A stretch of 8,798 nucleotides of DNA from Pseudomonadota bacterium (GTDB lineage Bacteria > Pseudomonadota > Gammaproteobacteria > Burkholderiales > Burkholderiaceae_C), in the NCBI GenBank assembly GCA_023394015.1, contig JAEXBL010000395.1, positions 1-8,798 of the forward strand, read 5' to 3'. This document shows positions 1 through 4,861 of the stretch, in pieces (position 1 is the first letter of the stretch; every line of letters begins with the position of its first letter). A program made the translations under genes and the position numbers. The notes under the pieces were generated by a model. That model saw only the letters and a list, made by a program, of their open reading frames with translations. It had not been told where the DNA came from and did no database searches.

Positions 1-1
1 G

Positions 2-94
2 GGCAACCTGCCATCGATGCTGCCCGCGGGCGGCCCCGTGCAGCCGCAGATCCCGCCGCCGCAGGTGTTGCCCAAGCCGTCGGCGGGCGGCTGA
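2..94 (+). CDS. C-terminal tail of an unidentified protein (5' truncated by window)
   Basis: The frame starting at base 2 is open from the window edge to a TGA at 92-94 and encodes 30 residues. The tail is rich in Pro and Gly (it contains PQIPPPQVLPKPSAGG), as in a disordered C-terminal extension. The frame was chosen because its stop lies just before the hairpins of the convergent intergenic gap with ilvA. Another + strand frame also stays open across this short stretch, so the assignment is tentative. No domain is visible, so no function is given. Confidence 0.45.
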   Translation, partial: GNLPSMLPAGGPVQPQIPPPQVLPKPSAGG

Positions 95-100
95 AAGCAC

Positions 101-146
101 CCCGCCCATCTCGCGACCCGAGGGCGGGACCGGCGGCTTGCGCCGG
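101..146. terminator. Two GC-rich hairpins in the convergent gap before the ilvA stop
   Basis: CCCGCCC at 101-107 pairs with GGGCGGG at 122-128, leaving a 14-base loop. CCGGCG at 130-135 pairs with CGCCGG at 141-146, with a GCTTG loop. They fill the gap between the end of the upstream + gene (94) and the ilvA stop (151), where both transcripts should end. Neither has a T-tract on either strand. They may stall polymerase or protect 3' ends, but they are not classical intrinsic terminators. Confidence 0.3.
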
Positions 147-150
147 CCTG

Positions 151-1719
151 CTATCCCTGCAGGAACAACTGGTACACCGGGTTGTCGGTTTCCTCGACCC
201 AGGGGTAGTCCAGCTTGTCCAGAAAGCGCCGGAAGGCGGCGTCGTCGGCCGGCGGCACCTGGATGCCGACGAGGATGCGGCCGAAGTCGGCGCCCTGGTT
301 GCGGTAGTGGAACAGGCTGATGTTCCAGTTCGGCCGCATCAGGCTGAGGAACTTCATCAGCGCGCCGGGCCGCTCGGGGAACACGAAGCGCAGCAGGCGC
401 TCGTTCTCGGCCAGCGCCGAATGGCCGCCGACCATGTAGCGCACGTGCTCCTTGGCCAGCTCGTTGTGGGTCAGGTCGACGGCGCCGAAGCCGGCCTTCT
501 GGAAGGCGGCGGTGATGCGGGGCGATTCGCCCTTGGCGTTGGTGGTCAGGCCCACGAACACGTGGGCCCGCGTGGCGTCGCTGATGCGGTAGTTGAATTC
601 GGTCACGTTGCGCTGCCCGCCCGGCAGGCCGTCGATGACCTCCAGAAAGCGCCGGAAGCTGCCGCGCTCCTCGGGGATGGTCACCGCGAACAGCGCCTCG
701 CGCTCCTCGCCCACCTCGGCGCGCTCGGCGACGAAGCGCAGGCGGTCGAAGTTCATGTTGGCGCCGGAGAGGATGGCGACGTAGCTCTCGCCCTTGGTCT
801 TGTGCCGGGCCACGTACTGCTTGAGGGCCGCCACGGCCATGGCGCCGGACGGCTCGACGATGCTGCGGGTGTCGATGAACACGTCCTTGATGGCGGCGCA
901 GACGGTGTCGGTATCGACGGTGATGAACTCGTCCACCACCTCGCTGGCGACGCGGAAGGTCTCGTCGCCCACGCGCTTGACGGCGGTGCCGTCGGCGAAC
1001 AGGCCGACGTCGGGCAACTGCACGTGCTGGCCGGCGCCGACCGACTGCGCCATGGCATCGGAGTCGCGCATCTGCACGCCGATCACCTTGACCTCGGGCC
1101 GGATGGCCTTGATGTAGGCGCCCACGCCGCTGATCAGCCCGCCGCCGCCAATGGCCACGAACACCGCGTGCAGCGGCCCCTGGTGCTGGCGCAGGATCTC
1201 CATGCCGATGGTGCCCTGGCCGGCGATCACCAGCGGGTCGTCGAAAGGGTGGATGAAGGTCAGGCCCTGCTTGGCCTGCAGCTTGAGGGCGTGCTCGTAG
1301 GCGTCCGAGTAGCTGTCGCCGGCCAGCACCACCTCGCCGCCCAGGGACTTGACGGCATCCACCTTGACCTGCGGCGTGGTGGTGGGCATGACGATGACGG
1401 CGCGGGCGCCCAGCTTCTGCGCGCCTAGCGCCACGCCCTGCGCGTGGTTGCCGGCGCTGGCGCAGATCACGCCGGCCTTGAGCTGCTCGGGCGTCAGGTG
1501 CGCCATCTTGTTGTAGGCGCCGCGCAGCTTGAAGCTGAACACCGGCTGCTGGTCTTCGCGCTTGAGAAAGACCTTGTTGTGCAGGCGGCGGCCGAGCGAG
1601 AGCGCCGGGTCCAGGTCTGACTCGACGGCGACGTCGTACACGCGCGCCTTGAGCACTTGCTTGAGGTAGTCGGTGGCGCTCAAGGGGGCGCTGCGCCGGG
1701 CGGAGGTCTTGCTGGTCAT
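151..1719 (-). CDS. ilvA: Biosynthetic threonine ammonia-lyase (threonine deaminase)
   Basis: This 522-residue, PLP-dependent cytoplasmic enzyme converts L-threonine to 2-oxobutanoate and ammonia, the first committed step of isoleucine synthesis. The catalytic domain is about residues 15-330. It has the PLP lysine K64 in FSFKLRGAYN, the substrate-loop motif SAGNHAQG (88-95) and the phosphate-binding GGGG (191-194). Two ACT-like regulatory repeats follow, starting near EALFAVTIPEERGSF (about 341-355) and RLLRFVFPERPGAL (about 441-454). The length and the paired regulatory domains match the feedback-inhibited biosynthetic form (E. coli IlvA, 514 aa), not the short catabolic TdcB. The frame stays open upstream to 1977, but the start at 1719 (MTSKTSARRS) gives the family-length N-terminus. 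The longer version would read through an intrinsic terminator at 1812-1843. The Shine-Dalgarno sequence is poor (AAGACACACACC before ATG). The gene stands alone on its strand here. A small terminated transcript lies just upstream and may act as its leader. Confidence 0.95.
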   Translation of the reverse strand: MTSKTSARRSAPLSATDYLKQVLKARVYDVAVESDLDPALSLGRRLHNKVFLKREDQQPVFSFKLRGAYNKMAHLTPEQLKAGVICASAGNHAQGVALGAQKLGARAVIVMPTTTPQVKVDAVKSLGGEVVLAGDSYSDAYEHALKLQAKQGLTFIHPFDDPLVIAGQGTIGMEILRQHQGPLHAVFVAIGGGGLISGVGAYIKAIRPEVKVIGVQMRDSDAMAQSVGAGQHVQLPDVGLFADGTAVKRVGDETFRVASEVVDEFITVDTDTVCAAIKDVFIDTRSIVEPSGAMAVAALKQYVARHKTKGESYVAILSGANMNFDRLRFVAERAEVGEEREALFAVTIPEERGSFRRFLEVIDGLPGGQRNVTEFNYRISDATRAHVFVGLTTNAKGESPRITAAFQKAGFGAVDLTHNELAKEHVRYMVGGHSALAENERLLRFVFPERPGALMKFLSLMRPNWNISLFHYRNQGADFGRILVGIQVPPADDAAFRRFLDKLDYPWVEETDNPVYQLFLQG

Positions 1720-1749
1720 GGTGTGTGTCTTGGGCGGGCCAAGAGCGGA

Positions 1750-1755
1750 ATCATA
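1750..1755 (-). promoter_or_regulatory. Possible -10 element for ilvA
   Basis: Read on the - strand this is TATGAT, 5 of 6 matches to the sigma70 -10 consensus. A start about 7 bases downstream would leave a leader of about 24 bases before the ilvA ATG. No convincing -35 lies 16-18 bases upstream (the sequence there is GGGGCC-like). The element would need an activator, or may be chance. If real, ilvA could be transcribed independently of the terminated unit upstream. Confidence 0.3.
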
Positions 1756-1811
1756 AAGAGCCGCCAAGCCTGGGCCCCGTGGCGCTGCAGGCGGCCTTGT
1801 TGCGTTGCAGC

Positions 1812-1843
1812 AAAAAAAAGCCCCGAACCTTGCGGTCCGAGGC
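1812..1843 (-). terminator. Strong intrinsic terminator upstream of ilvA
   Basis: On the - strand, GCCTCGGACC (1843-1834) pairs along 10 positions with GGTTCGGGGC (1829-1820), with two G-U pairs. The loop is a GCAA (GNRA) tetraloop, and eight T follow (1819-1812). This is a textbook Rho-independent terminator. No complete - strand gene of normal size ends here, so it must end a small RNA or act as an attenuator in the ilvA leader. Confidence 0.85.
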
Positions 1844-1897
1844 TTAATCCACCTTGTTGAAGGGGTGGAGGAGACAAACGGTGCAGGTGATGAACAC
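1844..1897 (-). CDS. Possible 17-residue leader peptide within the small transcript
   Basis: A GTG-initiated frame encodes MFITCTVCLLHPFNKVD and stops with TAA at 1846-1844. The stop directly abuts the first base of the terminator stem (1843). The predicted transcription start is only about 7 bases upstream, so the ORF would be almost leaderless. No clear Shine-Dalgarno precedes it (AAGCAA). Its composition (two Thr, three Val counting the GTG codon, two Leu, one Ile, two Cys) is not a run of regulatory codons like ilvL. Classical isoleucine attenuation is therefore not supported. A frame this short can arise by chance. The exact stop-to-terminator junction is the main reason to list it. Confidence 0.3.
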   Translation of the reverse strand: MFITCTVCLLHPFNKVD

Positions 1898-1910
1898 TTG
1901 CTTGGTGCGC

Positions 1911-1940
1911 AGTGTAAGCCAAAAGCACGCTCGTTCGCAA
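1911..1940 (-). promoter_or_regulatory. Sigma70-like promoter of the small transcript
   Basis: On the - strand, TTGCGA (1940-1935) serves as -35 and TACACT (1916-1911) as -10, with 18 bases between. TTACAC one base upstream gives a spacing of 17. Each element matches the consensus at 4 of 6 positions. The predicted start is near 1904. One arm of the inverted repeat (1944-1960) lies directly upstream, a usual place for an activator site. Confidence 0.5.
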
Positions 1941-2010
1941 ATCTTTTGCTGCGATGCAACACGAACTGCGGGGGCAATGCGCGACTTAATTGGCGGTTGG
2001 CCGCGGTGGC

Positions 2011-2043
2011 GGCGCCGAATCCGCTACGCTGGCGCCTGTTTTT
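2011..2043 (+). terminator. Terminator-like hairpin in the leader of the OsmC-family gene
   Basis: GGCGCC at 2011-2016 can pair with GGCGCC at 2031-2036 across a 14-base loop. TG and five T (2039-2043) follow. The structure ends 23 bases before the start codon at 2067. If the transcript starts upstream it could attenuate the gene. The long loop and short stem make it a weak terminator, and GGCGCC is self-complementary and common in GC-rich DNA. No confident promoter for the OsmC-family gene was found between 1961 and 2066. Confidence 0.3.
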
Positions 2044-2066
2044 GCAACGGCGACAGGAGGACGGCC

Positions 2067-2519
2067 ATGGAATGCACGGTGAGTTGGACAGGCGCGGCGG
2101 GCACGCGCTCGGGCATGGGCTTCGTGGCCGAAACCGGCTCGGGCCACGTGATCGCCATGGACGGCGCGCCCGACGCCGCCAAGCCCGACAACGGCGGCCA
2201 GAACCTGGCGCCGCGCCCCATGGAGACGGTGCTGGCCGGCACCGGCGGCTGCACGGCCTACGACGTGGTGCTGATCCTCAAGCGCGGCCGGCACGACGTG
2301 CGTGGCTGCTCCGTCAAGCTGAGCAGCGAGCGCGCGGCCGATGACCCCAAGGTGTTCACCAGGATCCACATGCACTTCACCGTGACCGGCAAGGGCGTGC
2401 CCGCCAGCGCGGTGGAGCGGGCCATTGCGCTGAGCCACGACAAGTACTGCTCGGCCTCCATCATGCTGGGCAAGACGGCGCAGATCAGCACCTCGCTCGA
2501 TCTGGTCGAGGTGGATTGA
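2067..2519 (+). CDS. OsmC-family protein, YhfA-like (thiol-dependent peroxidase superfamily)
   Basis: This 150-residue cytoplasmic protein belongs to the OsmC/Ohr superfamily, whose studied members reduce organic hydroperoxides with a pair of cysteines. The two diagnostic cysteines are present: C62 in LAGTGGCTAYDV and C128 in SHDKYCSASIML. E53 lies in the helix-leading segment PRPMETVLAG. The motifs SERAADDPKVF and DKYCSASIMLGK resemble the YhfA branch more than classical OsmC or Ohr, and the activity of that branch is less well established. A third cysteine, C81, sits in the central strand (VRGCSVKL). The start at 2067 is supported by AGGAGG at 2055-2060, six bases upstream. The frame is open further upstream, but no start there has a ribosome site. 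The gene is alone on its strand and converges on coq7. A terminator-like hairpin lies in its leader. The substrate is unknown. Confidence 0.88.
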   Translation: MECTVSWTGAAGTRSGMGFVAETGSGHVIAMDGAPDAAKPDNGGQNLAPRPMETVLAGTGGCTAYDVVLILKRGRHDVRGCSVKLSSERAADDPKVFTRIHMHFTVTGKGVPASAVERAIALSHDKYCSASIMLGKTAQISTSLDLVEVD

Positions 2520-2547
2520 GGTGCTTGCTTCTTGATTGACAGCGTTC

Positions 2548-2568
2548 GGCGCCCGGCAGCAGGGCGCT
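2548..2568. terminator. GC hairpin in the convergent gap between the OsmC-family gene and coq7
   Basis: GCGCCC (2549-2554) pairs with GGGCGC (2562-2567) around a 7-base loop, with one extra G-U pair outside. It lies in the 97-base gap between the two convergent stop codons (2519 and 2617), where both transcripts must end. No T-tract follows on either strand, so intrinsic termination is doubtful. Nothing else recognisable is in this gap. Confidence 0.25.
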
Positions 2569-2616
2569 GGAAGCTGGCTTGACCGGGCTGTCGGGGCGAG
2601 CCGCGAGCCCAGGCGT

Positions 2617-3255
2617 TCAGATGCGGTGCGCCGTCGTCGTCATCACCTTGGCCGCCAGCCGCATCAGGCCGCGCACCGGCGCCGGCAGCGCGGCGCCACC
2701 GGCGTGCAGCGCGTCGTCGGCATGGCGGGCCTCGTCGGCCTTCATCTGCTCGACGATGGCGCGCGAGCGCGTGTCGCCCGAGGGCAGGCGCTCCATGTGG
2801 CTGGCCAGGTGCGCCTCGACCTGGCGCTCGGTCTCGACCACGAAGCCCAGGCTCAGGCGGTCGCCGCCCAGGCGCCCCGCCAGCAGCCCGATGCCGAAGG
2901 CGCCCGCGTACCACAGCGGGTTCAGCCACGACACGCGGTCGCCCAGCTCGTCCAGGCGCTCCTTGGTCCAGGCCAGGTGGTCGGTCTCCTCGCGCGCTGC
3001 GGCCTCCAGGTGCCGGCGCAGCTCGGGGTCGGGCGTGCCCAGCGCCTGCGCCGTATAGAGCGCCTGCGCGCAGACCTCGCCCACGTGGTTGACACGCATC
3101 AAGGCCCCGGACAGCCGCCGCTCGGCGTCCGTCAGCCGCGTGGGTGCCGGCGCAGCCGCGGCCGGGCTGGGGCGCGACGCCTGCGGCGGGGCGAACAAGG
3201 TGCGCAAGCTGCTGTCAGCGGCAGCGAGCAGGCGGTCGGTCAGGTGCGGTCGCAT
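2617..3255 (-). CDS. coq7: Coq7-type demethoxyubiquinone hydroxylase (diiron monooxygenase)
   Basis: This 212-residue protein performs the penultimate ring hydroxylation of ubiquinone synthesis (2-polyprenyl-3-methyl-6-methoxy-1,4-benzoquinol to the 5-hydroxylated product). It acts as a membrane-associated ferritin-like diiron enzyme. The ligand pattern of the family is visible: E60 in [12 protein letters not shown]90 and H93 in [10 protein letters not shown]141 or E143 in [12 protein letters not shown], and E175 and H178 in [12 protein letters not shown]. Residues about 115-130 ([16 protein letters not shown]) form the hydrophobic membrane-contacting segment. Residues about 22-40 are a Pro/Ala-rich linker without obvious function. 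The start at 3255 ([10 protein letters not shown]) gives the usual length. The frame is open to 3366, but the extra 37 residues look non-coding. The ribosome site is weak. The gene is transcribed divergently from the first porin, with a 14-bp palindrome just upstream. Betaproteobacteria commonly use this diiron enzyme instead of the flavin-dependent UbiF. Confidence 0.94.
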   Translation of the reverse strand: MRPHLTDRLLAAADSSLRTLFAPPQASRPSPAAAAPAPTRLTDAERRLSGALMRVNHVGEVCAQALYTAQALGTPDPELRRHLEAAAREETDHLAWTKERLDELGDRVSWLNPLWYAGAFGIGLLAGRLGGDRLSLGFVVETERQVEAHLASHMERLPSGDTRSRAIVEQMKADEARHADDALHAGGAALPAPVRGLMRLAAKVMTTTAHRI

Positions 3256-3276
3256 GGGCCCATGGTACGCTGAGGG

Positions 3277-3290
3277 CGGCACGCGTGCCG
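3277..3290. promoter_or_regulatory. Perfect 14-bp palindrome upstream of coq7
   Basis: CGGCACGCGTGCCG is its own reverse complement and is centred about 28 bases before the coq7 start codon. This is a suitable place for a repressor operator or a short 5' UTR hairpin. No convincing sigma70 elements for coq7 were found nearby. Self-complementary GC-rich words occur by chance in such genomes, so the regulatory role is only an inference. Confidence 0.3.
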
Positions 3291-3458
3291 GGCTGCAACT
3301 AACTGGCACGGCTTTGCCTGGCCTCGGTTGCTGCTTCGTGCTTGACCGCGTTGATTGGCAGGTCATATCACTGTCGGATCAGCAGGCTCCGTCCAGTGTT
3401 GTATGTTGACAACGCCGGGGTTGCCTCTGTTGCCTGGTTGCAACGGATCGGCTTCATT

Positions 3459-3481
3459 GGCTTCGATTCATGGTCGAAGCC
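3459..3481. promoter_or_regulatory. 8-bp inverted repeat abutting the porin -35 element
   Basis: GGCTTCGA (3459-3466) is exactly complementary to TCGAAGCC (3474-3481), with 7 bases between. It ends one base before the predicted -35 element of the first porin at 3483. A dyad of this size next to a -35 is typical of an activator site. It lies upstream of the predicted transcription start, so an RNA role is less likely. The rest of the coq7-porin gap (3291-3458) has no gene. It holds three spaced TTGC words (3421, 3430, 3438) and a TTGACA at 3406-3411 with no matching -10. Confidence 0.4.
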
Positions 3482-3482
3482 T

Positions 3483-3511
3483 TTGCAACTTGGCGGCAGG
3501 TCTGGTGCAAT
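3483..3511 (+). promoter_or_regulatory. Predicted sigma70 promoter of the first porin
   Basis: TTGCAA (3483-3488) and TGCAAT (3506-3511) are separated by 17 bases. TGG directly before the -10 gives an extended -10 element. Transcription would begin near 3518, giving a leader of about 100 bases. That is plausible for a highly expressed outer-membrane protein gene under post-transcriptional control. Each hexamer matches the consensus at 4 of 6 positions. Confidence 0.45.
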
Positions 3512-3524
3512 ACCCACAACTTCC

Positions 3525-3563
3525 CGATTCGGGGAGGTTGGCCCGGGGAACCGGCGGGAATCG
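3525..3563 (+). other. Foldable stem in the 5' leader of the first porin mRNA
   Basis: CGATTC (3525-3530) pairs with GAATCG (3558-3563). Inside it GGTT (3536-3539) pairs with AACC (3549-3552), giving a two-part stem with an internal loop. It would lie roughly 8-46 bases into the predicted porin transcript. Such 5' stems often stabilise abundant porin mRNAs. No known riboswitch or thermometer motif is recognisable, and the Shine-Dalgarno at 3606-3610 is not part of the stem. Confidence 0.3.
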
Positions 3564-3617
3564 CAGACGGACCCTTCGCACCGGCGCCCTATGTGTCTTA
3601 ACCTTGGAGAACTTGCA

Positions 3618-4565
3618 ATGAAAAAATCTCTGATCGCCCTGGCCGTACTGGGCTTCGCGGGCGCCGCCATGGCCCAGTCTTCCGTGACCCTGTACGGCGT
3701 GGCTGACGCCGGCGTGGGCCGTATCAAGAGCCCCGCCTTTGGTAACGACGGCTCTGGCAAGACCGAATTCATCAGCGCCAGCACCATGAACAACGGCACC
3801 AGCCGTCTGGGCGTGCGCGGTGTCGAGGATCTGGGTGGCGGCCTGAAGGCTGGCTTCAACTTCGAAACCGGTATCGATCTGGACGACGGCGCCCAGGCTT
3901 CTTCCGGCGGCACCATGTGGGGTCGTCAGGCCAACGTGTGGCTGGGTGGCAACTGGGGTACGTTCAAGATGGGTCGCCAGCTGACCCCCACCTTCCTGAG
4001 CATTGCCACCTATGAACTGACTGGCACCGCCAACTACTCGGTGATCGGCAACACCTACAACTACGGTGGTATCGGCTCGCGTGCCAACAGCGCCTTCGCA
4101 TACGTGTCGCCCAACATGGGTGGCCTGACCGCTGCTGTGGCTTATGTGACCAAGAACGACCTGGGTGCCAACAAGGCTGCTTGGGATGCTGCCCTGATGT
4201 ACAGCAACGGCCCGATCGCTGCCGGCATTTCGGCCAACAAGGTCATCAACAGCAAGACCAACTACCAGGTGGGTGCCAAGTACAACTTCGGCAACTTCGC
4301 CGTGGCTGCTTCCTACACGCAGGCTTCCAACCAGGCCAAGCTGGTTCGTCGCGGCGCTTCGCTGGGCGGCTCGGCAACCTTCGGTGCCGCTTCCGTGACG
4401 CTGGACGTGAGCCGCGACACCAAGAACGAGTGGACCGGCAAGAAGTACACCAACGGTGTGGTCGAAGCCAAGTACGCGCTGTCCAAGCGCACCTTCGTCT
4501 ACGGCGCTTACCTGCGCTATGACGGCGACAACAACTACGGTATCGGTGTTCGCCACAACTTCTAA
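3618..4565 (+). CDS. General porin, trimeric beta-barrel (betaproteobacterial Porin_4 type), first of a tandem pair
   Basis: This 315-residue outer-membrane protein is predicted to form a water-filled 16-strand barrel for passive diffusion of small solutes. A signal peptide of about 19 residues (MKKSLIALAVLGFAGAAMA) precedes a mature start QSSVTLYGVADAGVG, a hallmark of Burkholderiales porins. The conserved block SRLGVRGVEDLGGGLKAGF covers the next strands. The last residues, YGIGVRHNF, end in the C-terminal Phe needed for Bam-dependent insertion. The start is fixed by GGAGA at 3606-3610, seven bases upstream, and by the signal peptide. The mature chain of about 296 residues is at the short end for the family, suggesting trimmed extracellular loops. 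Codon use looks like that of an abundant protein, with more GGT, GCT and CGT than the neighbours. The gene has its own promoter region and a strong terminator, so it is probably monocistronic. Ion or solute preference cannot be told from sequence. Confidence 0.93.
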   Translation: MKKSLIALAVLGFAGAAMAQSSVTLYGVADAGVGRIKSPAFGNDGSGKTEFISASTMNNGTSRLGVRGVEDLGGGLKAGFNFETGIDLDDGAQASSGGTMWGRQANVWLGGNWGTFKMGRQLTPTFLSIATYELTGTANYSVIGNTYNYGGIGSRANSAFAYVSPNMGGLTAAVAYVTKNDLGANKAAWDAALMYSNGPIAAGISANKVINSKTNYQVGAKYNFGNFAVAASYTQASNQAKLVRRGASLGGSATFGAASVTLDVSRDTKNEWTGKKYTNGVVEAKYALSKRTFVYGAYLRYDGDNNYGIGVRHNF

Positions 4566-4608
4566 TGGCGTGCCGCTGGCCTGATGGCAACATCGGGCAG
4601 CCAAATAC

Positions 4609-4636
4609 AAAGAGGGCCTTCGGGCCCTCTTTTTTT
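4609..4636 (+). terminator. Intrinsic terminator of the first porin
   Basis: AAAGAGGGCC (4609-4618) pairs perfectly with GGCCCTCTTT (4623-4632) around a TTCG tetraloop. The T-run continues to 4636. It lies 44 bases after the porin stop codon. This is a strong Rho-independent terminator that separates the two porins into different transcripts. The 3' arm and A-rich 5' flank also give some symmetry on the other strand. Confidence 0.93.
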
Positions 4637-4861
4637 GTGCTCTCTCGAGGCGGTCCCTCACAAGGTGGAGCTGTGCGGTGGGCTGTCGCGGGGCTGGTCT
4701 GCGCTGAAGCCGGCGAGGACATGCCTTCAGTTCAGCTGTCACGCTGGCGTCAAAAAGGCTGTGGCAAGAAACCCACATCAGGGATTCCGCTAGGGGATGC
4801 AGCGGGGCATGCTCCTTGAGAATTGCAGCTTGCGACATCATTCGAGGACGGAAGGCAAGAC
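4637..4861 (+). other. Intergenic region before the second porin, no confident promoter
   Basis: This 225-base gap must hold the second porin's promoter, because the strong terminator at 4609-4636 blocks read-through. TTGAGA (4816-4821) and CATCAT (4836-4841) are candidate elements, but their 14-base spacing is too short. TGGCGTC-AAAA-AGGC near 4745-4760 has the GG-N10-GC spacing of a sigma54 promoter but lacks the TTGC core. Neither is convincing. No small gene, hairpin terminator or repeat was identified here. The only clear element is the ribosome site GGAAGG at 4850-4855. Confidence 0.4.

Larger units (their letters stand above)
1812..1904 (-). ncRNA. Candidate small RNA or terminated ilvA leader transcript (about 93 nt)
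   Basis: A sigma70-like promoter (1911-1940) and a strong intrinsic terminator (1812-1843) define a short - strand unit ending 92 bases before the ilvA start codon. The predicted RNA begins near 1904. It has a hairpin with stem UCCACC/GGUGGA (1869-1864 with 1853-1848, 10-base loop), then the terminator hairpin. A pyrimidine run CUCCUCCACC (1873-1864) is complementary to Shine-Dalgarno sequences. It also encodes a possible 17-residue peptide (1844-1897). It resembles no RNA family I can name; SRP RNA, 6S RNA and tmRNA motifs are absent. It could be a trans-acting sRNA, a peptide mini-mRNA, or an attenuator leader whose read-through feeds ilvA. The 5' end is inferred from the -10 position only. 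Confidence 0.5.
1799..1960. repeat. Imperfect 17-bp inverted repeat flanking the small transcription unit
   Basis: The + strand at 1799-1815 reads GTTGCGTTGCAGCAAAA. The - strand at 1960-1944 reads GTTGCATCGCAGCAAAA. They match at 15 of 17 positions and face each other across about 128 bases. Each arm contains a TTGC-N6-GCAA dyad, and its T-N11-A spacing is compatible with a LysR-type binding box. The left arm's A-run is the T-tract of the - strand terminator, so part of that arm is constrained by termination. The right arm sits directly upstream of the predicted -35. The pair could be two regulator sites or the ends of a small mobile cassette. No target-site duplication was identified. Confidence 0.4.

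Noticed and set aside
1844..1897. Classical isoleucine/valine attenuation leader like ilvL
   Set aside because: The peptide has no run of Ile, Val or Leu codons and no competing antiterminator stem is visible. A leader role is possible, but not by that mechanism as seen.
1720..1977. N-terminal extension of ilvA by 86 residues to an ATG at 1977
   Set aside because: It would translate across the promoter and intrinsic terminator of the small unit, gives low-complexity non-family sequence, and makes the enzyme far longer than its relatives. MTSKTSARRS at 1719 is the natural start.
3304..3318. Sigma54-like sequence TGGCACG-GCT-TTGCC in the coq7-porin gap
   Set aside because: The GG and GC dinucleotides are 9 bases apart rather than the strictly required 10, and the site is about 300 bases from the porin start.
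3406..3411. Perfect -35 hexamer TTGACA upstream of the first porin
   Set aside because: No acceptable -10 occurs 16-18 bases downstream (the sequence there is GTTGCC). The extended -10 at 3503-3511 is a better promoter.
3421..3444. Three TTGC words spaced 8-9 bases apart (3421, 3430, 3438) as an iteron or operator array
   Set aside because: The repeats share only four to six bases and do not extend, so chance is a sufficient explanation.
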